Source: Myroides fluvii
GTDB lineage: Bacteria; Bacteroidota; Bacteroidia; Flavobacteriales; Flavobacteriaceae
Reading direction: 5' to 3'
Assembly (NCBI RefSeq): GCF_009792295.1
Contig: NZ_CP039934.1
Coordinates: 2,438,501 to 2,502,500, forward strand
DNA: 64,000 nt
Position 1 is the stretch's first letter. Every line of letters starts with the position of its first letter. This document shows, in pieces, positions 17,434 to 26,151 of the stretch. The position numbers and the translations under genes are program-made. The notes below the pieces were generated by a model, which saw only the letters and a program-made list of their open reading frames with translations, was not told where the DNA came from and ran no database searches.

Positions 17434-18624
17434 ATGAATTATATTTTATTTGACGGAGAGGTAAGAAATGCCTTATTGCCTTTTACTTTTACAAGACCCG
17501 TAGCTGATATACGCGTAGGAATTTTAACCATCCGCGAGAAATGGGAGAAATATTTGGGATATACAACTACTACAGTAACCGAGGAATATTTAGAAGCAAA
17601 GTATCCGATGGTGGAAGCGGCACAAAATATCATGATTAACAGTGCCTTTTTGCCTAATGAACAATTGGTAGAACTAATTCAAGCCTTACAACCCAATCAA
17701 GCCGTTGCATACCAGGATGATATTGTGGCTTTCTTTACGGAAGAAGAACAAGAGGAAATTGATTTTGATGCGTATGAAATTTTAGATTTTTCAGAGTCGC
17801 TAATCAAGATTGAGCATACTTGGGATATTTTTCAATACAATGACGTAGCTATTCGCCAAGATTATGCATTGTTGACAGAAGATCGCATTTCAGAATCTAT
17901 TCCTTCAACGGTTCAAGTACTTGGTCGAGAACATGTGTTTATTGAAGAAGGTGCCGTATTGAATTTTGTTACCTTAAATGCGACTACTGGGCCTATTTAC
18001 ATCGGTAGAAATACGGAAATCATGGAAGGGGCGATTATTCGCGGACCTTTTGCTTTATGTGAAGGGGCTCAAGTGAAAATGGGAGCTAAAATTTATGGAG
18101 CAACAACAATCGGACCTGAGTGTCGAGTAGGTGGGGAAGTGAGTAATTCAGTACTCTTCGGCTATTCCAATAAAGGTCACGATGGTTTCTTGGGAAATTC
18201 AGTATTGGGCGAATGGTGTAACCTCGGTGCAGATACGAATAATTCAAACTTGAAAAATAATTATGCACCCGTAAAATTGTGGAATTACGAAACAAATACC
18301 ACTGAAAATACAGGCTTGCAGTTTTGTGGATTGATGATGGGCGATCACAGTAAAAGTGGAATCAATACCATGTTTAATACCGGAACCGTAGTTGGGGTGG
18401 CTTGTAGTATTTTTGGAGGAGGTTTTCCAAAGACGTTTTTACCAAGCTTTACTTGGGGAGGAAAAGATTTGGACGATGTATACGATGTGGATAAAGCAAT
18501 CAAAACCATGCAAATCGTGATGAGTCGCCGCCATATTGAATGGACAGCAGTGGAAGAAAATATCATTCGCCATTTAGCTGAAGAAAATAAACTAGAACGC
18601 TTTCAAGCAAAACTGGCTTATTAG
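17434..18624 (+). CDS. GlmU-like sugar nucleotidyltransferase/acetyltransferase (alternative Bacteroidetes form)
   Basis: A 396-residue protein matching the family of alternative bacterial GlmU (TIGR03991 type). The N-terminus MNYILFDGEVRNALLPFTFTR and the signature FTRPVADIRVG form a divergent nucleotidyltransferase half. Residues about 165-380 are a left-handed beta-helix with hexapeptide repeats, including IGRNTEIMEGAIIRG, VGGEVSNSVL and GTVVGVACSIFG. By analogy it makes UDP-N-acetylglucosamine from glucosamine 1-phosphate for the cell wall, but the canonical GlmU pyrophosphorylase loop is not visible. It may also act on another sugar. Monocistronic by appearance. Confidence 0.85.
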   Translation: MNYILFDGEVRNALLPFTFTRPVADIRVGILTIREKWEKYLGYTTTTVTEEYLEAKYPMVEAAQNIMINSAFLPNEQLVELIQALQPNQAVAYQDDIVAFFTEEEQEEIDFDAYEILDFSESLIKIEHTWDIFQYNDVAIRQDYALLTEDRISESIPSTVQVLGREHVFIEEGAVLNFVTLNATTGPIYIGRNTEIMEGAIIRGPFALCEGAQVKMGAKIYGATTIGPECRVGGEVSNSVLFGYSNKGHDGFLGNSVLGEWCNLGADTNNSNLKNNYAPVKLWNYETNTTENTGLQFCGLMMGDHSKSGINTMFNTGTVVGVACSIFGGGFPKTFLPSFTWGGKDLDDVYDVDKAIKTMQIVMSRRHIEWTAVEENIIRHLAEENKLERFQAKLAY

Positions 18625-18646
18625 AAAGAAGAAAGGGGAGAGAAGT
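18618..18646 (+). repeat. Left arm of a 28-bp inverted repeat containing the stop codon
   Basis: TTATTAGAAAGAAGAAAGGG followed by GAGAGAAG; the TAG at 18622-18624 is the stop of the GlmU-like gene. It is the reverse complement of 19227-19254 apart from two A/G changes. Confidence 0.85.
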
Positions 18647-18681
18647 AAATTTTTTAGGTAAAAGAATAAGATAATAAATAC

Positions 18682-18720
18682 ACAAAACCACCTCTAAATG
18701 GGTGGTTTTGTGTGTTTTGT
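18682..18720 (+). terminator. Terminator after the GlmU-like gene
   Basis: ACAAAACCACC pairs with GGTGGTTTTGTGT around a TCTAAATG-type loop. It lies between the left repeat arm and the tandem array. Confidence 0.75.
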
Positions 18721-18769
18721 GACGCTTTGAGTTTGAGAAAGAAAAACTCATGGGAAATTGACACAAAAA

Positions 18770-19200
18770 CACAAAAGACAAAGAATGAACGTCCCTAAAT
18801 AGGATTAACCATTTTTAAATGAAAATATACGGTAACACAAAAAGCAAAAACACAAAAGGCAAAGAATGAGCGTTCCTAAATAGGATTGGCCATTTTTAAA
18901 TGAAAATATACGGAAACACAAAAAAGCAAAAACACAAAAGGCAAAGAATGAGCGTTCCTAAATAGGATTGGCCATTTTTAAATGAAAATATACGGAAACA
19001 CAAAAAGCAAAAACACAAAAGGCAAAGAATGAGCGTTCCTAAATAGGATTGGCCATTTTTAAATGAAAATATACGGAAACACAAAAAAGCAAAAACACAA
19101 AAGGCAAAGAATGAGCGTTCCTAAATAGGATTGGCCATTTTTAAATGAAAATATACGGAAACACAAAAAGCAAAAATACAAAAGGCAAAGAATAAATATT
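18770..19200. repeat. Tandem array, 81/82-bp unit, about five copies
   Basis: The marker AAAGAATGA or its variant begins at 18780, 18861, 18943, 19024, 19106 and 19187, so spacing alternates 81, 82, 81, 82, 81. The extra base is one A in an A run (ACACAAAAAAGC against ACACAAAAAGC). Each unit has two short perfect dyads, TCCTA-AA-TAGGA and CATTT-TT-AAATG. The outer units are degenerate. There are no unique spacers, so it is not CRISPR. Confidence 0.95.
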
Positions 19201-19226
19201 TCTAAATATTGAAAATTCACTCCTTT

Positions 19227-19254
19227 CCTCTCTCCCCTCTCTTCTTTCTAATAA
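19227..19254 (-). repeat. Right arm of the 28-bp inverted repeat containing the stop codon
   Basis: On the minus strand it reads TTATTAGAAAGAAGAGAGGG followed by GAGAGAGG. Its TAG (19250-19248) is the stop of the Omp85-like gene. Together with 18618-18646 it frames the tandem array. Confidence 0.85.
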
Positions 19255-21116
19255 TACGAAACCGTTTGCGGTCTGTCGTAGTTGAAGTTAGGTAAATCCA
19301 TGTTGTATTGTACAGAATTGGCGCGGAACACACTATTTCCTGAATCGGGCATCGTTGGATAAAACACCAAAGAAACTGTTACTTTACTAAATACGAGGTA
19401 ATCGTTATTGGCTACTAGACCTAAACTAAAGCGAGAGTACAGTTTTGGATCGAGTAAGCGGTTGCTACTATCACCAATAAAGGCACCTTCAAAGCTAAAA
19501 TACGGATTGAAGCGGAATCCTTTCCACTCATAAGGGGCGTAGGATTGCCATTGATAAGCCAGGGAAAGTCGCTTTGTTCCTGTAATCTTTTGGGCTCGTA
19601 TGCCTTGAATGATCCCTTCTATTTTTAATTCATCTCCAATGTGGTCGTAGCGGTGTGATCCGATGACTAGCTGTGGAACGAAGAAATGTCGGAATCTCCA
19701 GTTTCCCAATACAAAAAGTCGGGTAAAATAGGTCCCTTCCAATCGGAAAGCTCCTTGTTCTGTTTTTCCGCCGTGAAAGTGGCTCCCCCATTCGATATTA
19801 CCAGCAAAATATCCCAATTTAGTATAGCCTCCCATGGCAAATCGCGCACCAAAATAAGCGCGTCTCTTGTTGTACTTATCGCGCATCCCTCCAGTTAAGG
19901 CTAGTGTCTTACCTACCTGAACGTCTTCAATGATGTCGTAGTTGAAAATAAAGCGATCTTGAATATAATTCGTTGAGCTTAAACTAACAGATGCTAAATA
20001 TAAACGCTGATCACGGTAGTAATCATATGGATCGTATTCCTTTCCCGGTGTCGTGTGGTAGTTTTCTTTGACAAAGCGAAGCGAGGTGCGCAAATTCGTT
20101 ATAATAGGACTCTTAGTCGCTACAGGGATAGAATAGCCCGCCCAATAGTCATACGTATTGTATTTGATAGATTCCAAGCTGTATTTCATGTTTTGATCAG
20201 GGAGTGAATCTCGTCTAAAACGCTGTTGTGCGCTAGCACCTCCAGCCCATTTCGCATAAGGAGAATAGAACGGACGATTGAGGGATATTCCCTTGACATA
20301 ATTGCCCCACGGGTCTTGGTTAAACAAAATATTGGAGCGAATAAAGGTATTTTGAATGTTATTGACAGAATAGCTAAAATATGCCCCCTGTTTGTCTTCC
20401 TTAAAACGCGTAACGTATTGTAGGGTCACATCATGTCCAAACCCACCAAAGTTTCGATCCGTTAATTTAATGCGCATAGAAGAGGTAGAAATAGATCCAC
20501 TAGGGTATATCGTCCACGAGTCTAACTCTCGGATAGCAATATCAACTGAATCTGGAGAAGTGGTCGGAACTGCCGTTATCATTACGCGGCGAACATAGCG
20601 TTGTGTACGAATCAAACGCTCCGATTCTTTGACTTTTAACGAGTCAAAAACATCGCCTTCTGTAAAGAGTAAAAAGTTGCGTATCGTGAATTTCTTCGTT
20701 TTCAAGTGCGCGCGATTCCCCCAGATCTCCAATGATTTTGTCGGTTTTTTGAGCGTGTCTTTTTCCGAATAACCAAAAGGATCTAATGTGGTAATATTGA
20801 TGTTGCGAATAATCTTTCCTTCTCCTTGATCCAAGTGTCTATTTATTTGGATTTCAGGTGCATGGGCTACAAGGCGTTTGTTGCTCTTATATACCAAACG
20901 GTTGAACAAACGACCTACCTTACTGCCTTTATTCTTCTCTTTTAAATTGGAGAAAATTTGCGTCGTGTCTTTTTCTACTTGAAAAGGTAGTTTATTGGAG
21001 TAAATGCTGTCGAATTTTGGAACTACGGTATCCACTTTTAGAATAGGTCTGACTTGTGCAGAAGTGAATTGCACCATAAGACAAGCGAAAATTAAAAAGT
21101 AGATGAATCGTAGCAT
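19248..21116 (-). CDS. Omp85-like outer membrane protein (BamA/TamA/surface antigen type)
   Basis: A 622-residue secreted protein with signal peptide MLRFIYFLIFACLMVQFTSA. Residues about 90-190 look like one POTRA-like unit (FTIRNFLLFTEGDVFDSLKV, ESERLIRTQRYVRR). The rest is rich in alternating aromatic strands, as in a 16-stranded barrel (DRNFGGFGHDVTLQY and many Y/F-flanked strands), ending in NYDRPQTVSYY. This fits the Omp85 superfamily, but it is shorter than BamA because most POTRA repeats are absent. The client is unknown. It is monocistronic; the DUF4268 gene lies 40 bp upstream in the same direction. Confidence 0.7.
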   Translation of the reverse strand: MLRFIYFLIFACLMVQFTSAQVRPILKVDTVVPKFDSIYSNKLPFQVEKDTTQIFSNLKEKNKGSKVGRLFNRLVYKSNKRLVAHAPEIQINRHLDQGEGKIIRNINITTLDPFGYSEKDTLKKPTKSLEIWGNRAHLKTKKFTIRNFLLFTEGDVFDSLKVKESERLIRTQRYVRRVMITAVPTTSPDSVDIAIRELDSWTIYPSGSISTSSMRIKLTDRNFGGFGHDVTLQYVTRFKEDKQGAYFSYSVNNIQNTFIRSNILFNQDPWGNYVKGISLNRPFYSPYAKWAGGASAQQRFRRDSLPDQNMKYSLESIKYNTYDYWAGYSIPVATKSPIITNLRTSLRFVKENYHTTPGKEYDPYDYYRDQRLYLASVSLSSTNYIQDRFIFNYDIIEDVQVGKTLALTGGMRDKYNKRRAYFGARFAMGGYTKLGYFAGNIEWGSHFHGGKTEQGAFRLEGTYFTRLFVLGNWRFRHFFVPQLVIGSHRYDHIGDELKIEGIIQGIRAQKITGTKRLSLAYQWQSYAPYEWKGFRFNPYFSFEGAFIGDSSNRLLDPKLYSRFSLGLVANNDYLVFSKVTVSLVFYPTMPDSGNSVFRANSVQYNMDLPNFNYDRPQTVSYY

Positions 21117-21156
21117 TGAATCTTTTCGAAGAAATTAGATTATTCTAACGGAAAAG

Positions 21157-21600
21157 TTAAGTATTTATTTCTAAATCTCGAATATAATCTTCGTATTCGT
21201 AAAAGAAAATTTCGAAAGCCGTCATTTTTTCGTTGAAAAAATAATAAATATCCTCCCATGTCTTTGGATTGTTAATAGAAACGCCTTCCATAGTGACCCA
21301 GATACGACTGATTAACTTGCCGTTTTCGAGATAATAATTGCGCTCAAAGATGGCATCTGGGAGATGTTCTTCTAGTAAAATTGTTTTAAGAGATTCGACT
21401 TTCTCATAGTAGATGGTTCTCTTTTCCTCATCTTTTGGTTCAATATCAAGAAGTATTGCTGCCTTTTTATTGTCTGCATAAAATTTAAAAGAAACGTCTT
21501 TGATTTTCGTATTGTGCAACAACCATTTTCTCGGATATTCAGTGGCAAATTGAATCCAAAATTCTTTTTTTATTCTTTTAGCATCTTCTTTACTATACAT
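21157..21600 (-). CDS. DUF4268 family protein
   Basis: A 147-residue soluble protein, mostly charged and aromatic (W17, W25 region, YYEKVESLK, FFYEYEDY). The start SKEDAKRIKKEFWIQFATEY and the GVSINNPKTWEDIYYFF segment fit DUF4268, which in other proteins sits beside nuclease-like domains. Alone it has no known activity. It lies 40 bp upstream of the Omp85-like gene and is divergent from the Nudix gene (51 bp between starts). Confidence 0.7.
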   Translation of the reverse strand: MYSKEDAKRIKKEFWIQFATEYPRKWLLHNTKIKDVSFKFYADNKKAAILLDIEPKDEEKRTIYYEKVESLKTILLEEHLPDAIFERNYYLENGKLISRIWVTMEGVSINNPKTWEDIYYFFNEKMTAFEIFFYEYEDYIRDLEINT

Positions 21601-21651
21601 AATTGATAAAGTCGTAAATTTAGGTACATGTTAATTTGATAAAGCAAATCT

Positions 21652-22302
21652 ATGACATTTGATTCTTTTTTGCATAAGATAGAACAAATTAAAGGTGCAA
21701 CTCCTGTGGGTATTGATGCGCATCGATTGATGATCCCCGTAGAAAGGATCCCGTATTTGTATGCAGAAGATTTTGTACAACGCAATCCCAAAGAATCCGC
21801 TGTGATGATGTTGCTGTATCCCAAAGGGTTGAAAACACATGTACTGCTCATTGAACGAGCTACTTACAAAGGGATTCATTCAGGGCAAGTGGGGTTTCCA
21901 GGGGGGAAGTATGAGCAAGAGGATGTCGATTTACAACATACGGCTTTGAGAGAAACACAAGAAGAAGTGGGCATCGTAGATCACGACATACAAATCATTC
22001 AACCCTATACTAAAATTTATGTTCCACCCAGTAATTTCTATGTACAACCGTATTTAGGTATTTCAAAAAAGGAACTTTCTTTTACGCCTGACGCCTTTGA
22101 AGTCGCCAATATCATAGAACTGCCCTTGGATATCTTACTACAAGATCAATTGGTGCAAGAAGTTCAAATGAAAACGAGTTATGCTTCTTGGACGGAAGTA
22201 CCTGCTTTTATTTACAAGGAGTATACCATTTGGGGAGCCACGGCTATGATGTTGAGTGAACTGAAAGAAACCTTGAAAAAAGCACTAAAAACAGAAATGT
22301 AA
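21652..22302 (+). CDS. Nudix hydrolase, CoA pyrophosphatase type
   Basis: A 216-residue Nudix protein. The CoA-pyrophosphatase signature HSGQVGFPGGK leads into the Nudix box GKYEQEDVDLQH followed by ALRETQEEVGI (about residues 82-106), giving the G-x5-E-x7-REUxEExGU pattern with the acidic metal ligands. Family members cleave CoA or related diphosphates to phosphopantetheine and ADP. The 51-bp gap to the divergent DUF4268 gene must hold both promoters. The acyltransferase gene follows 79 bp later on the same strand, perhaps from its own promoter. Confidence 0.9.
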   Translation: MTFDSFLHKIEQIKGATPVGIDAHRLMIPVERIPYLYAEDFVQRNPKESAVMMLLYPKGLKTHVLLIERATYKGIHSGQVGFPGGKYEQEDVDLQHTALRETQEEVGIVDHDIQIIQPYTKIYVPPSNFYVQPYLGISKKELSFTPDAFEVANIIELPLDILLQDQLVQEVQMKTSYASWTEVPAFIYKEYTIWGATAMMLSELKETLKKALKTEM

Positions 22303-22381
22303 AACGCAATTAGCAAATTTTAACTTAGTAAAAGAAGTAAAAGCATTAAATTTGTGGTTCATTAAATCAGGATGAAGGAGT

Positions 22382-23212
22382 ATGGGATTATTTAAGAGGA
22401 ATCCATTTGGACATATTTTATGGCTAAAAAAGTGGATCATTAGAACGTTTGGATTTTTAACCCATCAACGTTATAGAGGATTTAACGACTTACAAATCGA
22501 AGGTTCCGATATTTTACGCCGTTTACCGGATAAAAATGTATTGTTTATATCCAATCATCAGACCTATTTTGCGGATGTGGTAGCGATGTATCACGTGTTT
22601 AACGCCAGTTTAAAGGGACGAGATAATTCGATTAAGAATATCATGTATATCTGGAAACCCAAATTGAATCTATACTATGTTGCGGCAGCAGAAACAATGA
22701 AATCGGGTATTTTACCGCGTATTATGGCTTATGTCGGGGCAGTGAAGGTAGATCGTACTTGGAGAAGCCAAGGGGTAGATATAGATGAGAAAAGAGAAGT
22801 AGATCAAGGGCAAGTAGAAAGTATTAAAATAGCGTTGGACGACGGTTGGGTGATTACCTTCCCGCAAGGAACAACCAAATCATTCAAGCCTATTCGAAAG
22901 GGAACAGCTCACATCATCAAGAATTATAAACCGATTGTCGTGCCAATTGTTATTGACGGATTTCGTCGCTCATTTGACAAAAAAGGACTACACCTGAAAA
23001 AGAAAGGCATCTTGCAGTCCATGGTAATCAAAGAACCCTTGCACATTGATTATGAAAATGATAGTATTGATCAAATTGTAGAACAAATTGAAATGGCTAT
23101 CGAACAACATCCCTCTTTCTTAAAAGTTCTTCCACAAGAATTTGTTGAAGAACAAAAAGAATTAAATGAGAAAAGAACCTATGGTTATTATAATTCATCA
23201 AAGAATTTTTAG
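22382..23212 (+). CDS. 1-acyl-sn-glycerol-3-phosphate acyltransferase-like (PlsC superfamily)
   Basis: A 276-residue membrane-associated acyltransferase. The catalytic block is SNHQTYFADVVAM (about 57-69), the glycerol-phosphate block is FPQGTTK (about 160-166), and VPIVIDGFRR follows. The usual catalytic spacing is His-x4-Asp; here His and Asp are separated by five residues (NHQTYFAD), a variant I associate with a flavobacterial branch. The likely product is phosphatidate or a related lipid. No pathway partner lies next to it. Confidence 0.85.
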   Translation: MGLFKRNPFGHILWLKKWIIRTFGFLTHQRYRGFNDLQIEGSDILRRLPDKNVLFISNHQTYFADVVAMYHVFNASLKGRDNSIKNIMYIWKPKLNLYYVAAAETMKSGILPRIMAYVGAVKVDRTWRSQGVDIDEKREVDQGQVESIKIALDDGWVITFPQGTTKSFKPIRKGTAHIIKNYKPIVVPIVIDGFRRSFDKKGLHLKKKGILQSMVIKEPLHIDYENDSIDQIVEQIEMAIEQHPSFLKVLPQEFVEEQKELNEKRTYGYYNSSKNF

Positions 23213-23347
23213 AGTATAGGAGTAATGGGAAGGGCTTTTTTGCACTTTGATTAACTTCTCAATAGAACATTATTTATTCTGATAAAAGAAAAACGTTTTT
23301 GCTGAATGAGGTATTGAACCAAAAAAACAAACAACAAAAAAGCAAAA

Positions 23348-23383
23348 AGAAAGAGGCTGTCAAACTTGACAGCCTCTTTCTTT
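23348..23383. terminator. Strong bidirectional terminator
   Basis: GAAAGAGGCTGTCAA pairs with TTGACAGCCTCTTTC across a two-base gap and is followed by T-rich sequence on both strands. It separates the acyltransferase gene from the convergent YwqK-like gene. Confidence 0.95.
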
Positions 23384-25993
23384 TTAATAGGATGAATTAT
23401 TTTCGTTATAGGGGTAAAGATTGCTGCTGTCAATCTTATTTTGGAAAATTGGATTGTCTTCCATCTTGCCCTTTTTAAGCTTACTGGTTAATTCAAAAAT
23501 AACTTTATTGGTATCCGTCGCTAAGCGTTGGATAGTCATACTGTTCTTTTGAATCGTACACACAAAGTAAGAGCTGTCATCTTGGTCGTAATAGCTATAA
23601 GGATCTCCCCATGCTCTTAGAGCTACCGCTCCCTCCACAAGGCGACCTTCATTAAAGGTACTTTTGTATTTTACTTTGCCGTTTTCATAATAGGTATAGG
23701 TACCGTGCAAAACGTAATCTTTCATGCCATATTGGTAAACTAAAGCTTCATTCTCATCGTAAATGTTTTTTTGCATCGAACCATCTGTTAGTATACTTTC
23801 TTCAGAAAGCAATAATCCAGTATATGTACTTACCGTTTTTTCATAGGTAATTACCCCATCTTTATAGGTTGTGTACGCATTGCTGTCATACCCATAGGAG
23901 ATGGTTGTACCATTAAGTGCATTCCCATTTTTATATTCTAACGTGGCAATTACTTCTCCTTCTTCATCGTAAAATGTTGTAGGGCCGTGCAATTCATCAT
24001 TTTCATACAGTTTAGACGATTGTAAATAATTATCTATATAGTTTTCTTCCTTTACAAGTTCATCTGCTTTATAGTAGGTTTTCGTTGCTATATAATCTGC
24101 ATAATCACTTTTGAAGGTTTCGATTCCCTCTTTTAATCCTTTTTCATAGGTGGTAACCGTTGTAGCATAACCATCGTACACACTAACCGTTCCGGTGTAT
24201 GGTTTTCCTGCTTTATACGAAGCTTTTGCAATTTGATTGCCCTCCATATCGTAGAAAACCCCCTCTTTGTTGTAATTGATCTCAGAAGCTAAATAGGGAT
24301 CAACTTCGGTACTGTACATTCCATTTTTATTTACATACTCTTTTTTGTAAATCAATTCTCCTTTGCTGTAGGTGCTTGTTGATTCAATGGCATCATTGTC
24401 AAAGAACGTATAATGTGTTCCCTCTTTTTCAATGTTGTCAAAAACTCCTGTTACTTTACCTTTAGTATCAAAGTAGGTTACTTTTAAGATGTTTTGGTCA
24501 TAGTCGTTCTTATTGAATAACTCCTCACTGCTTTTTTTTCCTTGTCTGGTATAGTGTACGCGTTTCGCTGTTCCAGTCGTCGGTGTAAAAATTTCGTCTC
24601 TTAAAATAGGTTTACTGTCATACGAAGGATAAGCTTCATAAGTTGCTGAATAAACACTTTGACCAGCTTCATATTTTACCTTTGTTCCAATTTCATCATT
24701 AGTCAAGGTAATAAAATCCCCATTGAAAGGTTCTGTATAGCCGTAAGTCCCTTTTTTAGACTGTAATTTACCAATTACAACTCCTTTTTTGTTGTAGTAA
24801 GTAGAAGTGAATTCAGTCGCATCTTCAAAAATTTCTCCTGTAGAATAAAATGTTTTTTTCTCTACTAGAACTCCATTTTTATAGGTAGTAACAGAGTCAT
24901 CGTCATATAAAACTCCATTTTGAGGGGTATATCCATCTTCGTCGTAGATTAACTCTCCTTTTTTACTTCCATTTTCGTTGAAGTATTCAATTTTCTCTAG
25001 GTAATAATCTCCTTTGTAGAATTTTGTTGATTTAGGAACGAAAGCTGTAGGTTGTTCATAGAAAATAGTTTCCTTAACTAAGCTACCTTTTTTGTATTCT
25101 GATTGACTCGTTGGTACGTCTGGAGTATCTGCATATTCATTGTAGAATAGATAGGTTCCCTCTTGATTGGATTCTGTACCATAATCATCTAAATCTGCTT
25201 TGTATGTACCCAATACTTTTCCTTTGTCATCGTAGAAAACAGTGGTTGTTTTGGTTGCAGTAGCTGTTGTTTTAAGTTTTAGTTGTCCCGATTTAAAGTA
25301 AGAAATGGTTTCAGTGTTGACTCCATCAACATAAGTGCTTGTTGTACTTGGACGGAAAGTATCGTAATCGAGAATAATCGCAGTTCCATTTTGAACGATA
25401 CCATCGTCATAAGTAGCCGTATAAACAACTTCTCCTTTGGCATTGATAAACTGTTCTTCTATGATATTGTTGTCCTCATTAAACGCAAAGATATATTTTT
25501 CATTTGCATTGTCTTTGTTGACATAGATATAAGATAAATAAACACCTTCACTAATCGCATAGTAGAAATAGGCGTTTTTATACAACTGAACCATGGTTCC
25601 GTCATAAGGATAACCATTTTCATACGTTAAGATGTATTCCTCTTGCGTAAAAGGGTCAGTAGACGTAATTTTTATTGCGTTACCTTGCTCAAAAAACATA
25701 TCGAAATTAATCGATCCATCTGCATTGTAGTAGGTTACTTTACCGTCGTAGGTAATTGTTTTTTGACTATCAAAACTTCCTAAACCTTTAATTTCAATGG
25801 CTTTTGTGTCTTTGTTATAGGTTGTGATTTCTTCCAAACCATTCTTCTTTGTTGGTTTTGAAAGCCTAAAAGAAGAAGCTAACGCTTTGGTGGTTACTTC
25901 ATCATAAGCATTGACCCATAACGTATCTTTTGCTGTCTGACTGTAGATAGCAGAAGAGAATAACAAGGCAATAGGTAATAATTTTTTATACAT
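23384..25993 (-). CDS. Large secreted protein of YwqK/MORN-like repeats
   Basis: An 869-residue exported protein. I start it at the ATG 25993 (MYKKLLPIALLFSSAIYSQ), a clean Sec signal peptide; the longer frame from 26053 would add 20 hydrophobic residues. The whole mature part is made of many ~25-residue units of the pattern YxNG-x-G-x-Y-x-x-G-x-x-V/I-x-x-x-Y. Examples are YKAGKPYTGTVSVYDG, YKNGNALNGTTISYG and YENDELHGPTTFYDEEG. This is the YwqK-family antitoxin repeat, a MORN variant. No toxin, anchor or T9SS C-terminal domain is evident. A strong promoter lies just upstream. Confidence 0.8.
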   Translation of the reverse strand: MYKKLLPIALLFSSAIYSQTAKDTLWVNAYDEVTTKALASSFRLSKPTKKNGLEEITTYNKDTKAIEIKGLGSFDSQKTITYDGKVTYYNADGSINFDMFFEQGNAIKITSTDPFTQEEYILTYENGYPYDGTMVQLYKNAYFYYAISEGVYLSYIYVNKDNANEKYIFAFNEDNNIIEEQFINAKGEVVYTATYDDGIVQNGTAIILDYDTFRPSTTSTYVDGVNTETISYFKSGQLKLKTTATATKTTTVFYDDKGKVLGTYKADLDDYGTESNQEGTYLFYNEYADTPDVPTSQSEYKKGSLVKETIFYEQPTAFVPKSTKFYKGDYYLEKIEYFNENGSKKGELIYDEDGYTPQNGVLYDDDSVTTYKNGVLVEKKTFYSTGEIFEDATEFTSTYYNKKGVVIGKLQSKKGTYGYTEPFNGDFITLTNDEIGTKVKYEAGQSVYSATYEAYPSYDSKPILRDEIFTPTTGTAKRVHYTRQGKKSSEELFNKNDYDQNILKVTYFDTKGKVTGVFDNIEKEGTHYTFFDNDAIESTSTYSKGELIYKKEYVNKNGMYSTEVDPYLASEINYNKEGVFYDMEGNQIAKASYKAGKPYTGTVSVYDGYATTVTTYEKGLKEGIETFKSDYADYIATKTYYKADELVKEENYIDNYLQSSKLYENDELHGPTTFYDEEGEVIATLEYKNGNALNGTTISYGYDSNAYTTYKDGVITYEKTVSTYTGLLLSEESILTDGSMQKNIYDENEALVYQYGMKDYVLHGTYTYYENGKVKYKSTFNEGRLVEGAVALRAWGDPYSYYDQDDSSYFVCTIQKNSMTIQRLATDTNKVIFELTSKLKKGKMEDNPIFQNKIDSSNLYPYNENNSSY

Positions 25994-26018
25994 CTTCCTG
26001 TTTGTTTTTATTGTACAA

Positions 26019-26047
26019 CAAATGTAGATAAAACCACAGAAAAACAA
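26019..26047 (-). promoter_or_regulatory. Candidate promoter for the YwqK-repeat gene
   Basis: On the minus strand TTG (26047-26045), an 18-bp spacer and TACATTTG (26026-26019). Transcription would start near 26013, about 20 nt before the ATG at 25993, which supports that start. Confidence 0.65.
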
Positions 26048-26091
26048 TATCACTACTTTTAGTGAATGTAAAATATTTCAGCATTGCGTAT

Positions 26092-26125
26092 AAAAAAAGT
26101 CTTTGTGTTTGATACAAAGACTTTT
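26092..26125 (-). terminator. Terminator of the DMT transporter gene
   Basis: AAAAGTCTTTGT-GTTTGAT-ACAAAGACTTTT; on the minus strand it is followed by a further T run. Confidence 0.9.
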
Positions 26126-26151
26126 AGGTTATTTTTTCAGTTGTAGGACAA

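Noticed and set aside
18896..19084. A leftward frame over the tandem array giving a repeated CFRIFSFKNGQSYLG peptide
   Set aside because: It is only a by-product of a repeat unit length divisible by 3 (81); the 82-bp unit breaks the frame. There is no promoter or other support.
18770..19200. Possible CRISPR array
   Set aside because: The units are contiguous and nearly identical over 81-82 bp, with no unique spacers and no cas genes nearby. It is a tandem repeat.
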